This document shows positions 1 to 8,877 of a DNA stretch of 64,000 bases, one piece after another. Location: contig CAJUOI010000006.1 of NCBI GenBank assembly GCA_910588615.1, positions 1 through 64,000 of the forward strand, in the 5' to 3' direction. This stretch comes from an uncultured Christensenellaceae bacterium (lineage in GTDB: Bacteria > Bacillota > Clostridia > Christensenellales > Borkfalkiaceae). The notes below the pieces were generated by a model. That model made no database searches. It was given only the letters and a program-made list of their open reading frames with translations, and had not been told where the DNA came from. Within the stretch, counting starts at the first letter, position 1; each line of letters begins with the position of its first letter. The position numbers and the translations under genes are program-made.

Positions 1-776
1 CGCGTGAACGCAACGCCCGTACCGCAGTTGTCGCCCATGTTGCCGAACGCCATCATCTGTACGTTGACCGCGGTACCCCAGCTGTAAGGGATGTCATGAT
101 CCATACGGTAAATGTTTGCACGGGGGTTGTCCCACGAACGGAACACCGCCTTGATCGCCTCGAAGAGCTGCTCCTTGGGATCGTCGGGGAAGTCCTTTTT
201 CAACTGTTTCTTATACTCTTTCTTGAACTGCGTTGCGAGTTTCTTCAAATCGTCCGCATCGAGCTCGACGTCCTGCGTAACGCCCTTCTTTTCCTTCATC
301 TCGTCGATGAGTTTTTCAAAGTATTTCTTGCCGACTTCCATAACGACGTCGGAGAACATCTGAATAAATCTGCGGTAGCAGTCCCAAGCCCAGCGAGGAT
401 TGTTCGATTTTGCGGCGATCGTATTTACGACCGTTTCGTTTAAGCCGAGGTTTAAGATGGTGTCCATCATGCCGGGCATGGAAGCGCGCGCACCCGAACG
501 GACGGAAACGAGAAGCGGGTTCTCTTCGTCGCCGAACTTCTTACCCGTGATTCTTTCCATCTTGTCGATGTACTCCAGAATTTCCTTTTGGATGGACGGA
601 TTGATCTGTTTGCCGTCCTCGTAATACTGCGTGCAGGCTTCTGTGGAAATGGTAAAGCCCTGCGGAACGGGTAACCCGATGTTGGTCATTTCCGCAAGGT
701 TTGCACCTTTGCCGCCGAGAATCTCGCGCATCTGTGCGTTACCTTCGGTGAAAAGGTAACAATACTTTTTTGCCAT
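1..776 (-). CDS. ppdK: Pyruvate, phosphate dikinase, N-terminal part (cut by the window edge)
   Basis: The reading frame runs leftward from an ATG at 776 to the window edge without a stop, so about 258 N-terminal residues are present of a protein usually near 870-900. PPDK interconverts pyruvate, ATP and phosphate with PEP, AMP and pyrophosphate in the cytoplasm. The start of the protein (MAKKYCYLFTEGN) and the following GGKGANLAEM segment are typical of the N-terminal ATP-grasp nucleotide-binding domain. An AGGAGG ribosome binding site lies just upstream of the ATG. In anaerobes the enzyme often runs glycolytic PEP/pyruvate exchange, and a GTP-type PEP carboxykinase is also in this window. 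The central phosphohistidine and the C-terminal PEP-binding domains lie outside, so completeness cannot be judged. Confidence 0.95.
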   Translation of the reverse strand, partial: MAKKYCYLFTEGNAQMREILGGKGANLAEMTNIGLPVPQGFTISTEACTQYYEDGKQINPSIQKEILEYIDKMERITGKKFGDEENPLLVSVRSGARASMPGMMDTILNLGLNETVVNTIAAKSNNPRWAWDCYRRFIQMFSDVVMEVGKKYFEKLIDEMKEKKGVTQDVELDADDLKKLATQFKKEYKKQLKKDFPDDPKEQLFEAIKAVFRSWDNPRANIYRMDHDIPYSWGTAVNVQMMAFGNMGDNCGTGVAFT

Positions 777-1019
777 GAAAAGTTTCCTCCTGATTAAGTC
801 GAGTTTTATCATTTATCATTGTACAATATCCGTAAAAAAATTTCAAGTCCTTTCAGGAAATTTTTTGAAATAATCGAAGAAATTTTGATAAAGTTGAATT
901 TCAAAATCCGAAATCATCGTAACAACGGGCGATTCCCGCCATACTTGCCCCTTAGAACTATAAGTACAGCTTATACCCGATATAAGAAATCCGTATACCC
1001 ATTTTTTTGTTAACTATGA

Positions 1020-1025
1020 TATAAT
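1020..1025 (+). promoter_or_regulatory. Extended -10 promoter of the LRR lipoprotein gene
   Basis: A TATAAT hexamer is preceded by TGA, giving the extended -10 form TGnTATAAT. No good -35 hexamer is seen at the usual spacing. An AGGAGA ribosome binding site follows just before the ATG at 1060. The rest of the 283-bp gap between ppdK and this gene shows nothing else I can name. Confidence 0.5.
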
Positions 1026-1059
1026 AAAAAAAACGGAAATTATTTCCAAAGGAGAGCGT

Positions 1060-3063
1060 ATGAAAAAATTAAAAACCCTGTTTCTCGTTGCCTTTCTTCT
1101 TTCCGTTTGCGCGCTGTGCTTTGCCGCGTGCAACAAACCGAAATCGCTGCCGCAGATCGCCGCGCCCGAAAACATTCGGAAAGAAGACAATTTTATCGTC
1201 TGGAACGGCGTGGACGGCGCCGCGGGCTATACCGTAGAAATCGACGGCACCACCTATCCCCTTACCGAAACCCGTTTCGACCTTTCGATCATTACCGACC
1301 CCGCCGATTACATTATCCGCATTAAGACCAACGGCGACGGCGTTACCTTTACCGATTCCGACTGGGTTTCGCGCAATTACCGCTACGAGATAGGCTCGTT
1401 CACCTTCCGCCCGATCGACGGCAACAGTGCCTACGAGGTTTCGGGCGTCCTTTCCTTAAAGGACGGAAAGGCAAAGATCCCTTCGAAGTATAAAAATTTA
1501 CCCGTAGTTGCCATCGGCGAGAAAGCGTTTTTTAACAATCGGGAGCTGACCTCCGTGGAACTCCCCGACAGCATTACGGTAATTAAAGACGGCGCGTTTC
1601 AGGCATGCACCGCATTAAAAAGCGTGAATCTGCCGAAAAACTTGACCGAGCTCGGCGAAAGCGCTTTTTACCTTACAGCCCTCACGAGCGTTACAATCCC
1701 CGACAAAATTACCGAACTGCCCAAAGGCGTATTCGGCTTTTGTCAATCGTTGGAAAGCGTAGTCTTCCCCGAAGGGCTAACGAATATCGGGCAATCGGCG
1801 TTTGCGGGTTGTAAAAATCTGAAAACCGCCGTTCTGCCCGAAGGCTTGCAATCCGTCGGCGAGCGAGCGTTTTTGTCCTGTGCGAATTACGAACCGAATC
1901 TCCCCGCAGGCATTCGGGAAATCGTAGACATGGCTTTCAGCGGCACGGCGATTAAAACCTTTACTCTGCCACGCAATATTACAATCGTCCCCTACTTTAC
2001 GAATTGCATACAGCTAACCGAAATCATCCTGCACGAAGGAGTAACGGAAATTCGCTCTTTCCGAAATACTGCCATTAAAAGTATTGATATCCCCGACGGC
2101 GTTACAGAGATTCCGAAATCGGCGTTTGCCGACTGCGCTTCGTTACGGGAAGTGCGTCTGCCGCAAAATTTAAAAATAATAAACGACGGCGCGTTTATGA
2201 ACTGTACGGCATTGGAAGCAATCGCCTTCCCCGAAACTTTGACGAGCTTTTCTTACGCCGAACCCGTACCGTTCGGAATGAAATCCACTGAAAAAGGTGC
2301 GTTTAAGGGCTGCACAAAGCTGAAAAAATTTAATATCGTGGATACAGTGAACTACGTGGGAAGGGAAACGTTTTCAGACACGGCATGGTATAATGAGCAG
2401 CCCGACGGTGCAGTGTACTACGGACGGGTGTTCTATAAGTACAAGGGAATCGCCCCCGAAAATACCGAGCTTACCATTCGGGAGGGCACCATTGCCGTTG
2501 CTCCCGAGGCGTGTTGTGAACGAAATTCAATTGGAATCACAATAAAAAACAATATCACAAAAGTTAACTTCCCCGAAAGCTTAACTATCATTTACGACCA
2601 TGCGTTCTCATCCTGCCGCTTAACCGAACTCATTTTGTCCCACAACGTAACTACAATCGGTATCCGCACATTCGGAAATGTTTATGGCAAAATCGTTTTA
2701 TCCCCCAAATTGCAGACGATAGGCGACGGTGCACTTGACGTAACTAAGGAATTTCAGGAAGCGTCCGGCGAAATATTTATTCCGAAAAGCGTGAAATATA
2801 TTGGGATCCGGAACTTTTCCAACGTTAATTTCTTGAACCGCCTCGTGTTTGAAGACCCGACGGGTTGGTATTGGGATTGTAATGCCTATACCGATTACTA
2901 TACACTCAATCATGAATTGGAATTTTTACACTCTTACAACGGGACCCCCATTGCCGTGCCAAAGGACGTTGTCGCCGGTTCCATAATGGCAACCAAATTA
3001 TTCTGTCGCATTCCAAGTGCCAGCGGCGGACCAGACCATTATCCAATGCTCAAAAAACAATAA
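1060..3063 (+). CDS. BspA-like leucine-rich-repeat surface lipoprotein
   Basis: This is a 667-residue exported protein. Residues 1-25 form a lipoprotein signal peptide ending in the lipobox FAAC, so the mature protein should be lipid-anchored on the outer face of the membrane. Residues about 35-100 resemble a fibronectin-III/Ig-like strand module (the IVWNGVDGAAGYTVEIDG segment). From about residue 115 the protein is a run of LRR_5 (BspA type) repeats with recurrent patterns such as IGEKAFFNN, LTSVELPDSI and IGQSAFAGCKNL. The family is common in gut and oral anaerobes and is linked to adhesion or protein binding, but the ligand cannot be read from sequence. The gene is followed on the same strand by another secreted protein, each with its own extended -10 promoter. 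Confidence 0.85.
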   Translation: MKKLKTLFLVAFLLSVCALCFAACNKPKSLPQIAAPENIRKEDNFIVWNGVDGAAGYTVEIDGTTYPLTETRFDLSIITDPADYIIRIKTNGDGVTFTDSDWVSRNYRYEIGSFTFRPIDGNSAYEVSGVLSLKDGKAKIPSKYKNLPVVAIGEKAFFNNRELTSVELPDSITVIKDGAFQACTALKSVNLPKNLTELGESAFYLTALTSVTIPDKITELPKGVFGFCQSLESVVFPEGLTNIGQSAFAGCKNLKTAVLPEGLQSVGERAFLSCANYEPNLPAGIREIVDMAFSGTAIKTFTLPRNITIVPYFTNCIQLTEIILHEGVTEIRSFRNTAIKSIDIPDGVTEIPKSAFADCASLREVRLPQNLKIINDGAFMNCTALEAIAFPETLTSFSYAEPVPFGMKSTEKGAFKGCTKLKKFNIVDTVNYVGRETFSDTAWYNEQPDGAVYYGRVFYKYKGIAPENTELTIREGTIAVAPEACCERNSIGITIKNNITKVNFPESLTIIYDHAFSSCRLTELILSHNVTTIGIRTFGNVYGKIVLSPKLQTIGDGALDVTKEFQEASGEIFIPKSVKYIGIRNFSNVNFLNRLVFEDPTGWYWDCNAYTDYYTLNHELEFLHSYNGTPIAVPKDVVAGSIMATKLFCRIPSASGGPDHYPMLKKQ

Positions 3064-3102
3064 TAGCCGGCACCAAGTCCACAAATAAAAGAATTCGTAT
3101 GT

Positions 3103-3108
3103 TATAAT
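3103..3108 (+). promoter_or_regulatory. Extended -10 promoter of the 3146 gene
   Basis: TGTTATAAT fits the extended -10 consensus and lies 38 bases before the ATG. An AAAGGAGA ribosome binding site sits between them. Confidence 0.45.
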
Positions 3109-3145
3109 TAAATTAAGAAAAATTTATATAAAGGAGAACTTTTTT

Positions 3146-4267
3146 ATGAAACACCAAACCAAAAAGCTGGCTTTTACCTCGTTCGTGCTCGCAGCGATGC
3201 TGCTGCTTTGCACCCTGTTTCCGCTGATTCCGATACGGAAATCGGCAAGCGCGCAGAACAACCCTATCGACTCCAAGCACCGCATCGCGTACGTTACGCA
3301 GGACGAACGCACCGCCGTACCCGATAACTTTTTAGCGCTGAACTATACGCAATACGATAAAATCTTAATCCCTTGGGAAGATGATTATAATGCAGAAAGC
3401 ACTTTATTTCAATGTCTCTCTGCCAATTATGACTTGACCATCCTCGATTTTGAGCTGAATTTATACGACGAAACGATACTGTACAATGTATTGGAGCAGT
3501 TTTATTCATTGAAAAAGCCAGTCATTTTAATTCATGCTATGAGTGTAGAACAAGTAGAACAGGCGAGCTATTTTCAATTCCTGACTGCGGCAATCAGCAT
3601 CAATGAATGGAAAAACGACGGCTTTGAAGAGCTTTTAAGCGACATGGCACATAAAATTAAGATTCGCTATGAAACGAGCTCAAAACTCAATATTTTCATC
3701 GATTATCTGTTTTATTGGCATTACCACACCGACATCATTGAACGACTCGAAACCGTATTAACTAATGCGGGTATATTCGATTTCCGCTTGATTATACAAC
3801 TCGAAGATAAGCCTTACGATTGTAGATTCCTTATCGTAGACTCAAATTCAGCCATTCCGCAGACAGAAAAAACGTTTGCATACGGCAGCGCCATCTGCGT
3901 CGAGTATCCCGATGCCACGTGCGGAATAACAACATCACCGATAAGTCCATTTACTTCTAATTGTTTCGCAGATATTTTCGGCGCAGCAAATCATAGAGAA
4001 TTTAATGCTTACAGGTTTGTATCATATTTCTCCATCCATTTCAAAGGCAAAGCGCTCTTCCCCTCTGAAATCGTCGGCACAGACGCAGTGGTAAACCCCG
4101 AAGACGTAGACAAAGGATTGGAAAGCGACGATGAAGTTCCGCAATGGCTCGAGGATAAACGCGCAGCGTTCGGCGAATATTTGCTAAATGTCATGAACGA
4201 TATTTTTAGTGCCGTGGATAACTATGAAGAGCCCGAACAAATAAACACCTATTTCCTTTACATTTAA
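3146..4267 (+). CDS. Secreted protein of unknown function
   Basis: The 373-residue product starts with a basic segment and a long hydrophobic stretch ending in SASA, a plausible signal peptidase I site near residue 36, with no lipobox. The rest is soluble, mixed alpha/beta in character, and moderately acidic at the C-terminus (PEDVDKGLESDDEVPQW). I recognise no domain or catalytic motif. It lies 82 bp downstream of the LRR lipoprotein on the same strand but has its own -10 element and a clear ribosome binding site, so the two may be co-expressed surface proteins without being one transcript. Its base composition is slightly more AT-rich than the housekeeping genes around it. Confidence 0.7.
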   Translation: MKHQTKKLAFTSFVLAAMLLLCTLFPLIPIRKSASAQNNPIDSKHRIAYVTQDERTAVPDNFLALNYTQYDKILIPWEDDYNAESTLFQCLSANYDLTILDFELNLYDETILYNVLEQFYSLKKPVILIHAMSVEQVEQASYFQFLTAAISINEWKNDGFEELLSDMAHKIKIRYETSSKLNIFIDYLFYWHYHTDIIERLETVLTNAGIFDFRLIIQLEDKPYDCRFLIVDSNSAIPQTEKTFAYGSAICVEYPDATCGITTSPISPFTSNCFADIFGAANHREFNAYRFVSYFSIHFKGKALFPSEIVGTDAVVNPEDVDKGLESDDEVPQWLEDKRAAFGEYLLNVMNDIFSAVDNYEEPEQINTYFLYI

Positions 4268-4275
4268 CGCTCAAT

Positions 4276-4300
4276 CCCCCGCGGCAGAACGCCGCGGGGG
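4276..4300. terminator. Hairpin between convergent genes
   Basis: A perfect 10-bp GC-rich stem (CCCCCGCGGC / GCCGCGGGGG) with loop AGAAC separates two convergent genes. T-runs on both sides are weak (ATATTTTA on the plus side), so it may work in both directions with moderate strength. Confidence 0.7.
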
Positions 4301-4307
4301 AGATATT

Positions 4308-5783
4308 TTACGCCAAATTCTTTTTTCGGTAAATGACTACGCGCTGTCCCTCTTTAATGGGAAATTCCAGCTCGGGATTGTTTTGCGAAACCTCTTCGGG
4401 CGATTTTTTCAGAGACTTTGCAAGCTCCCACAACCCGTCGCCCGCGCGCGGAATATACACGCTGATGGCGCATTCCGATTCCTTGACCTCTTTCCCTTCT
4501 TCCGCTTTGGCTACGAATTTTCCCGTAACCGTCCGCTTTTCGCAGCAGCAGATTTTCAGCGTAGCTTCCGCGTCGATTTCCCCTTCCTGCCGCTGGCGCG
4601 CCGTCATGGAGCACACCATAACGCTCACAGAGCAGTCGTCCGCCTCCACGGGCACGGAAAAGGGCAGGCTCATTTCCACCCCGCGGCACTCGCCGTCCGC
4701 CCCCTTTACTACGAGCGTGGCAAGCGCAACGCCCTCGATCCGCTTTCCGTCCTCCGCCGAAACGAGGTTCGCCTCCGCCCGTTGCAGCGTAACCGCTTGC
4801 AGGGTGTCGGAAAAATCCACCTTTGACGACAGCGCAGCTTTGCCCGATACGCGCTCGGTAATGCGCTTGCATTCGCCCGCGCCCGTGCTGCTCGTCGTCT
4901 CGTACGACAGCGCAATTTCGTGCGTACGGGAGAACGCGTCGGTTACCGCGTCCACCGTAACCTCTTCATACACGCAGCCCTCTACTCCGAGGGTAAGCTC
5001 CGCCGTGATCTTGCACTTGCCGCGTTCTTCGTCGGTGTCCGCCTTGATATTTGCGCCGAGCACGCTGACGCGCACCTCCGCGCCCCGACCGATTGCCGCC
5101 TCCTCGCAGGGGATTTCGACTTCGAAGGGAACAAGTCGCTCGAAGGACGAAGGCGAGCCGTCGCCCTTTAACGCCAGAATTCCGAGATTGACCTCTCCTT
5201 CCGCTTTCAGCGAACCCGCGCCGCACAGCACGTCTACCGCGCCCACCGTTTCGGTATGCAACAAAATATCGCCGATAAATTCCGTTTCGAATTCGTCGAC
5301 CGCTTCCGCCGCGCCTCCGCACAAATGCGCCGTGAGCACGGATACGGGCTCGCGCTTGGCAATAACGTCGCCGCCCGCGAGATATTCGAAATTCTTATCG
5401 CCGTACAGGCGGATATCTGCGCCGATCAGCGCAGTCAGGTATACGCTTGCGCCCTCGCGCCGCACCGAAAGGTTTTCCACCGTTACCCCCACACGCGGCG
5501 TGAGCGCGGGGAAACACCTCTCGTCTTCGGCACGCGCCGAAAATTCCACGCCCTTTTCCGCGCGGCAGACCCGCTTTTCCGCGTCCGCGTATACGATCAA
5601 AAAATGCGCCTTGCCGCGGTAACGTACCTCGCCGTTTTCTGCATCCGCGCCCGTGAGCGAAACGCTTGCGTGCGTGGCTATGATCGTCTCCACTTCCTGT
5701 CCGAAGCGGCATTCCACCGCCGTCTGCGCCGCGATTTCGCCAATTTTTCCGTACCCGCGAAAGATTTCCGTTTCCGTATTCAT
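4308..5783 (-). CDS. SipL-like protein: SPOCS (DUF3794) domains plus C-terminal LysM
   Basis: The 491-residue protein has repeated beta-rich SPOCS/DUF3794-type modules over about residues 30-430 and a C-terminal LysM domain at about 440-491 (YIPRAGDGLWELAKSLKKSPEEVSQ), the same order as clostridial SipL. SipL anchors the spore coat by binding the coat ATPase SpoIVA at the forespore surface. No signal peptide or membrane segment is seen, as expected for a mother-cell coat protein. GGGAGA precedes the ATG. The gene is divergent from veg, and a veg/SPOCS-LysM neighbourhood is familiar from sporulating Clostridia, which supports the call. The true role is uncertain because many non-sporulating relatives keep such genes. 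Composition is more GC-rich than its secreted neighbours. Confidence 0.85.
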   Translation of the reverse strand: MNTETEIFRGYGKIGEIAAQTAVECRFGQEVETIIATHASVSLTGADAENGEVRYRGKAHFLIVYADAEKRVCRAEKGVEFSARAEDERCFPALTPRVGVTVENLSVRREGASVYLTALIGADIRLYGDKNFEYLAGGDVIAKREPVSVLTAHLCGGAAEAVDEFETEFIGDILLHTETVGAVDVLCGAGSLKAEGEVNLGILALKGDGSPSSFERLVPFEVEIPCEEAAIGRGAEVRVSVLGANIKADTDEERGKCKITAELTLGVEGCVYEEVTVDAVTDAFSRTHEIALSYETTSSTGAGECKRITERVSGKAALSSKVDFSDTLQAVTLQRAEANLVSAEDGKRIEGVALATLVVKGADGECRGVEMSLPFSVPVEADDCSVSVMVCSMTARQRQEGEIDAEATLKICCCEKRTVTGKFVAKAEEGKEVKESECAISVYIPRAGDGLWELAKSLKKSPEEVSQNNPELEFPIKEGQRVVIYRKKNLA

Positions 5784-5926
5784 GATGTTTTCTCCCGAAA
5801 AATTTCGTTATTCGATTCCAACCGCATCGGTTTTCCCTTTATCGTATGCGCTCGGCATTGCGGTTATGAAAGAAATATTTTGTCGAGCGAAGTTTATTTT
5901 TACGCGAAAAAGGAAATAAACGAATT

Positions 5927-6175
5927 ATGATTAAGCAGAAGCACGATATCGGCGCGGTAAAACAAACGATTGCAGACTATTTTAAAACACAGGTGGACGT
6001 TACGGTGAATCTGGGCAGAAACAAAGTGCTGCGCTATTGCGGCGAGCTTTCCGGCGTGTATCCCTCGCTGTTTACCGTGCAGCCCAACGACAAGAACTTT
6101 TTAGGAAAAACCTCCTATTCGTACGCGGAAGTCCTTTGCGGCAGCGTAAAAATAAAACCCGCAAAAAGCGGGTAA
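5927..6175 (+). CDS. veg: Veg family protein
   Basis: This 82-residue protein matches the Veg (DUF1021) family: an N-terminal helix, the NLGRNKVLRYCGELSGVYPSLFTV strand region and the SYSYAEVLCGSVKI C-terminal strand pair are the conserved parts. In Bacillus subtilis Veg is highly expressed and promotes biofilm matrix expression; the biochemical role is not settled. It is divergent from the SipL-like gene with 143 bp between the starts. An AGGAAA ribosome binding site lies about 10 bases before the ATG. A small stem (CCCGC/GCGGG, 6158-6172) overlaps its end and a stronger bidirectional terminator follows. Confidence 0.85.
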   Translation: MIKQKHDIGAVKQTIADYFKTQVDVTVNLGRNKVLRYCGELSGVYPSLFTVQPNDKNFLGKTSYSYAEVLCGSVKIKPAKSG

Positions 6176-6202
6176 CTTTTACCATCGTTTCATCGGGCAA
6201 TC

Positions 6203-6232
6203 AAAAAGCGGCGTACCGTTACGCCGCTTTTT
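6203..6232. terminator. Bidirectional terminator between veg and the DUF975 gene
   Basis: A 13-bp stem (6203-6215 with 6220-6232) with a 4-base loop has A-runs on one side and T-runs on the other, so it serves both convergent genes. It is embedded in the coding end of the minus-strand gene, whose last codons encode EKAA. Confidence 0.85.
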
Positions 6233-6818
6233 CGGTATTCTCTTTGGTGTCGTCGTAATAACGCACGTTGTTGCATTCGAGCATTTCGCAGTAAAACTCC
6301 GCTTCCGCCGCCCGAATATACGGTTCCAGAAACAGCGCCCCGATCAAGGGCAACAGGCAGGAGAGCATCAACCAGCCCGCAAACGATAGGCGCAGACGGA
6401 ACAGCTTTGCCTTAAACGACCACATGAGTTTTCTGCTCTCGGTAACCGAACCCTTCACACCCAAGTCGTAATCCTTCATCACACAGTATGACGCGCGGTA
6501 AGAATACGACTTTACGATTGCGGGAATCACAAGCAGAAAGGACCATAAAAACAAAAACAGCCCCTGCAAGAACCACAGCGTCCACGTTTTGCCGTACTTT
6601 GAAAACCCCTGGAACGCCGTAGATAAGGACGGCTTTTCTCCGCGCTGCTGCGCAACGAAATAGTTATCCGAACCGTAGCGCATTGCACCCGTCGTAAAAA
6701 TACTGCCGAACAAGGAAACGAGTCCTCCGACGAAAACCACGCCGAGCGACTTTCCGTAGCGTCCTTTCATACTCTCCCTTGCGCGGCGGCGCAATTCCTT
6801 ACACGATACATCCATCAT
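6219..6818 (-). CDS. DUF975 family integral membrane protein
   Basis: The chosen start gives 199 residues (MMDVSCKELRRRARESMKG...), because GGAGAG stands about 9 bases before this ATG; an upstream in-frame ATG would add 23 unlikely residues. The family begins with a conserved amphipathic helix (LRRRARESMKGRYGKSL) and has several transmembrane segments, here about residues 25-45, 80-105 and 140-165, consistent with DUF975. Function is unknown; members are common in Bacillota. The stop codon lies inside a bidirectional terminator. It is the last gene of a leftward run after the aminotransferase (108-bp gap). Confidence 0.75.
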   Translation of the reverse strand: MMDVSCKELRRRARESMKGRYGKSLGVVFVGGLVSLFGSIFTTGAMRYGSDNYFVAQQRGEKPSLSTAFQGFSKYGKTWTLWFLQGLFLFLWSFLLVIPAIVKSYSYRASYCVMKDYDLGVKGSVTESRKLMWSFKAKLFRLRLSFAGWLMLSCLLPLIGALFLEPYIRAAEAEFYCEMLECNNVRYYDDTKENTEKAA

Positions 6819-6926
6819 ACATTTATTCTCTCCGCCCTCTATTATACACCGCTTACCGCCGCTTGTCAAACCATCTCGCGCCCGCATTTTTTACGTCCGG
6901 TTTCAACAGCGCATCCCCCACTCCGC

Positions 6927-8102
6927 CTACCCGACGTATTCGGCGATCAGCGCGCGGAAAACGGGCAGAGCGCGGCGTATGCGTTCCTCGGGCACGCAGT
7001 AAGAGATGCGCACGTACCCCGTTATGCCGAAGCTGTCGGACGGAACGAGCAGCAACCCGTGCTTTTTCGCCCGTTCGGAAAACGCCTTTGCATCCGCCTC
7101 GGGCGATTTTACGAACAGATAAAACGCCCCCTCGGGCGGCGAAACGGCATACCCCATGCCCGCAAGCGATTCCGTAAGCAGCTTTCGGTTGCTACGGTAC
7201 GCGCCGAAATCCGCCGTCTGTCCGACGCACTTTTCCGCGACGCGCTGGAAGAGGGCAGGCGCGCATACGAAGCCGAGACTGCGCGCCGCGCCGCTTACCG
7301 CCGCAAACAATGCGTCCGCATCCGCGCAGCCGTCGTTGACTGCGATATAGCCGATCCTCTCGCCCGCCAGCGAAAGGGACTTGGAAAAAGAGTAGCACAC
7401 CAGCGTATTTTCATACGCGCCCGCAGGAAAGGGCGCGGGCGCGCCGTAGGTAAGCTCGCGGTAGGGCTCATCGGAGATCAGATAGACGGGATTGCCCTTT
7501 TCTCTGCTCTTGCGTTGCAGCAGACGGGAAAGCTCGGCGATTTCTTCCGCCGTATATACCGCGCCCGTCGGGTTGTTGGGCGAGTTGATAACGACCGCCT
7601 TCGTATTCTTGCCGATTGCGCTTTCAAGCGCGGAAAAGTTTAAATGAAAGCGCGGATCGGCGTTTGCTTCCACGCACTTGCCGCCCGCGCCCTCGATAAA
7701 CACGCGGTATTCCGGAAAATACGGGCTGATCACGACGAACTCGTCGCCCGCCTCCGCGAGCGCGTGAATCGCCGCCGTCAACGAAGCCGCCGCCCCGCAG
7801 GTCAGATAGACGTGCTTTGCCGAAATCTTCGCCCCGTACGTTTTTCGCAGTTGACGGGCAACCGCTTCGCGCGCGGAATATAAGCCCGCCGCCGAGGTAT
7901 AACCGTGCAGAACTTCGGGGGGAGTCTCTTTCAACAGCCGCCCGATTTCTCTCTGTACGCTCTCCGACGTAGGCACGCTCGGACTGCCGAGCGAAAAATC
8001 AAACACGTTCTCTTCCCCAAGCTCCTTCATCCGCAAACCGTATTCGTACAGTTCGCGAATCGCCGAGCGCTCCTCGCCCAGACGCCTCATTTTTTCGTTC
8101 AT
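6927..8102 (-). CDS. PLP-dependent class I aminotransferase
   Basis: With the start at 8102 the protein has 391 residues, the normal length for a fold-type I aspartate/aromatic-type aminotransferase. Visible family marks are the SPNNPTGAVY segment, ISDEPYRELTY with the PLP-contacting Asp and Tyr, and SFSKSLSLAGERIGY carrying the Schiff-base lysine. The C-terminal substrate-binding arginine is in YVRISYC. The exact amino donor cannot be set from sequence. AAAGGGGAAA precedes the ATG. The start overlaps the stop of the upstream YjbR-family gene in an ATGA unit, so the two are translationally coupled. Confidence 0.9.
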   Translation of the reverse strand: MNEKMRRLGEERSAIRELYEYGLRMKELGEENVFDFSLGSPSVPTSESVQREIGRLLKETPPEVLHGYTSAAGLYSAREAVARQLRKTYGAKISAKHVYLTCGAAASLTAAIHALAEAGDEFVVISPYFPEYRVFIEGAGGKCVEANADPRFHLNFSALESAIGKNTKAVVINSPNNPTGAVYTAEEIAELSRLLQRKSREKGNPVYLISDEPYRELTYGAPAPFPAGAYENTLVCYSFSKSLSLAGERIGYIAVNDGCADADALFAAVSGAARSLGFVCAPALFQRVAEKCVGQTADFGAYRSNRKLLTESLAGMGYAVSPPEGAFYLFVKSPEADAKAFSERAKKHGLLLVPSDSFGITGYVRISYCVPEERIRRALPVFRALIAEYVG

Positions 8103-8791
8103 TCCGATTTCCCCTTTTTCGGCTTCCTCGCCGCCGCGAGGAGCCTGCTTTCGTCGAGCATTCGTGCAATTGTGGAAAACTCCACCGAACCGTCGAGAAG
8201 CACCGTAATCCAGCTCTTTTTGTTCATATGCCACGCAGGCGCGAAGCCGCGCCTGTGGATAAGTTCGGAAACAGTCCCCTCTTCCGCCCGCAAATCGACA
8301 ATTTCCACGATATCGTCGGTGGATAACCCTACTTTATTCCCCGCGACGGTGAGGATCGCGGCGTACCACTTGTAATTGTCCGCACGGCGCAGTACGCCGT
8401 TGTCGGGCGTTCTTTCCCACAGGAACTCACAGTCTTCGCCGTATCTTTTCCGCGCGTATTCCACAAGACGCTTGGCGTAACGGCTTGTGAACACCGCATG
8501 ATCGAAGCACTTTTCGGCAAGCTCTTTGAGCGCGCGCTCATATGCGCTCCTGACCTCCGCAACGAAGCTGCCGCCCGCACTCTCCACGAAGTGCAGCGTG
8601 TACGGGGCGTCCGCGTCGGCATCGTACAGCTCCGCCCTCACCTTTCCGCCGACCGAAACGCCGATCCGTAGCAGAAAACCGCAGAGCGGGCTCTCTCTGA
8701 AATACCCGTTCCGCGTTTCCCGAAATCCGTTTTGCGTTAGCTTGTCCCGATCGGGCGTGCCCTCGGAAAACAGGCGTTCGAAATCAGTCAT
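8099..8791 (-). CDS. MmcQ/YjbR family protein
   Basis: The start at 8791 (MTDFERLFSEG) follows GAGGAA and gives 230 residues; an in-frame extension to 8857 has no ribosome binding site. The C-terminal half, about residues 110-225, matches the MmcQ/YjbR fold: LWERTPDNGVLRRADNYKWYAAI, then the KVGLSTDDIVEIVDLR strand and the AWHMNKKSWITVLLDG motif typical of the family. The N-terminal ~100 residues form a second, less recognisable domain. YjbR proteins resemble a DNA-binding CyaY-like fold but their role is not established. The 3' end overlaps the aminotransferase start by 4 bases (ATGA). Confidence 0.8.
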   Translation of the reverse strand: MTDFERLFSEGTPDRDKLTQNGFRETRNGYFRESPLCGFLLRIGVSVGGKVRAELYDADADAPYTLHFVESAGGSFVAEVRSAYERALKELAEKCFDHAVFTSRYAKRLVEYARKRYGEDCEFLWERTPDNGVLRRADNYKWYAAILTVAGNKVGLSTDDIVEIVDLRAEEGTVSELIHRRGFAPAWHMNKKSWITVLLDGSVEFSTIARMLDESRLLAAARKPKKGKSE

Positions 8792-8877
8792 AGCGCAAAT
8801 TCCTCGTTTGTTGTGTTTTTGCGAAAACGGAAATAGAGCCGCTTTCGCCCCGGTCATTCAACAAATTTCGCAGCCTC

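Noticed and set aside
4333..5622. A 429-codon Ser/Thr/Pro-rich open frame on the plus strand
   Set aside because: Shadow of the SPOCS-LysM gene caused by its high GC third positions.
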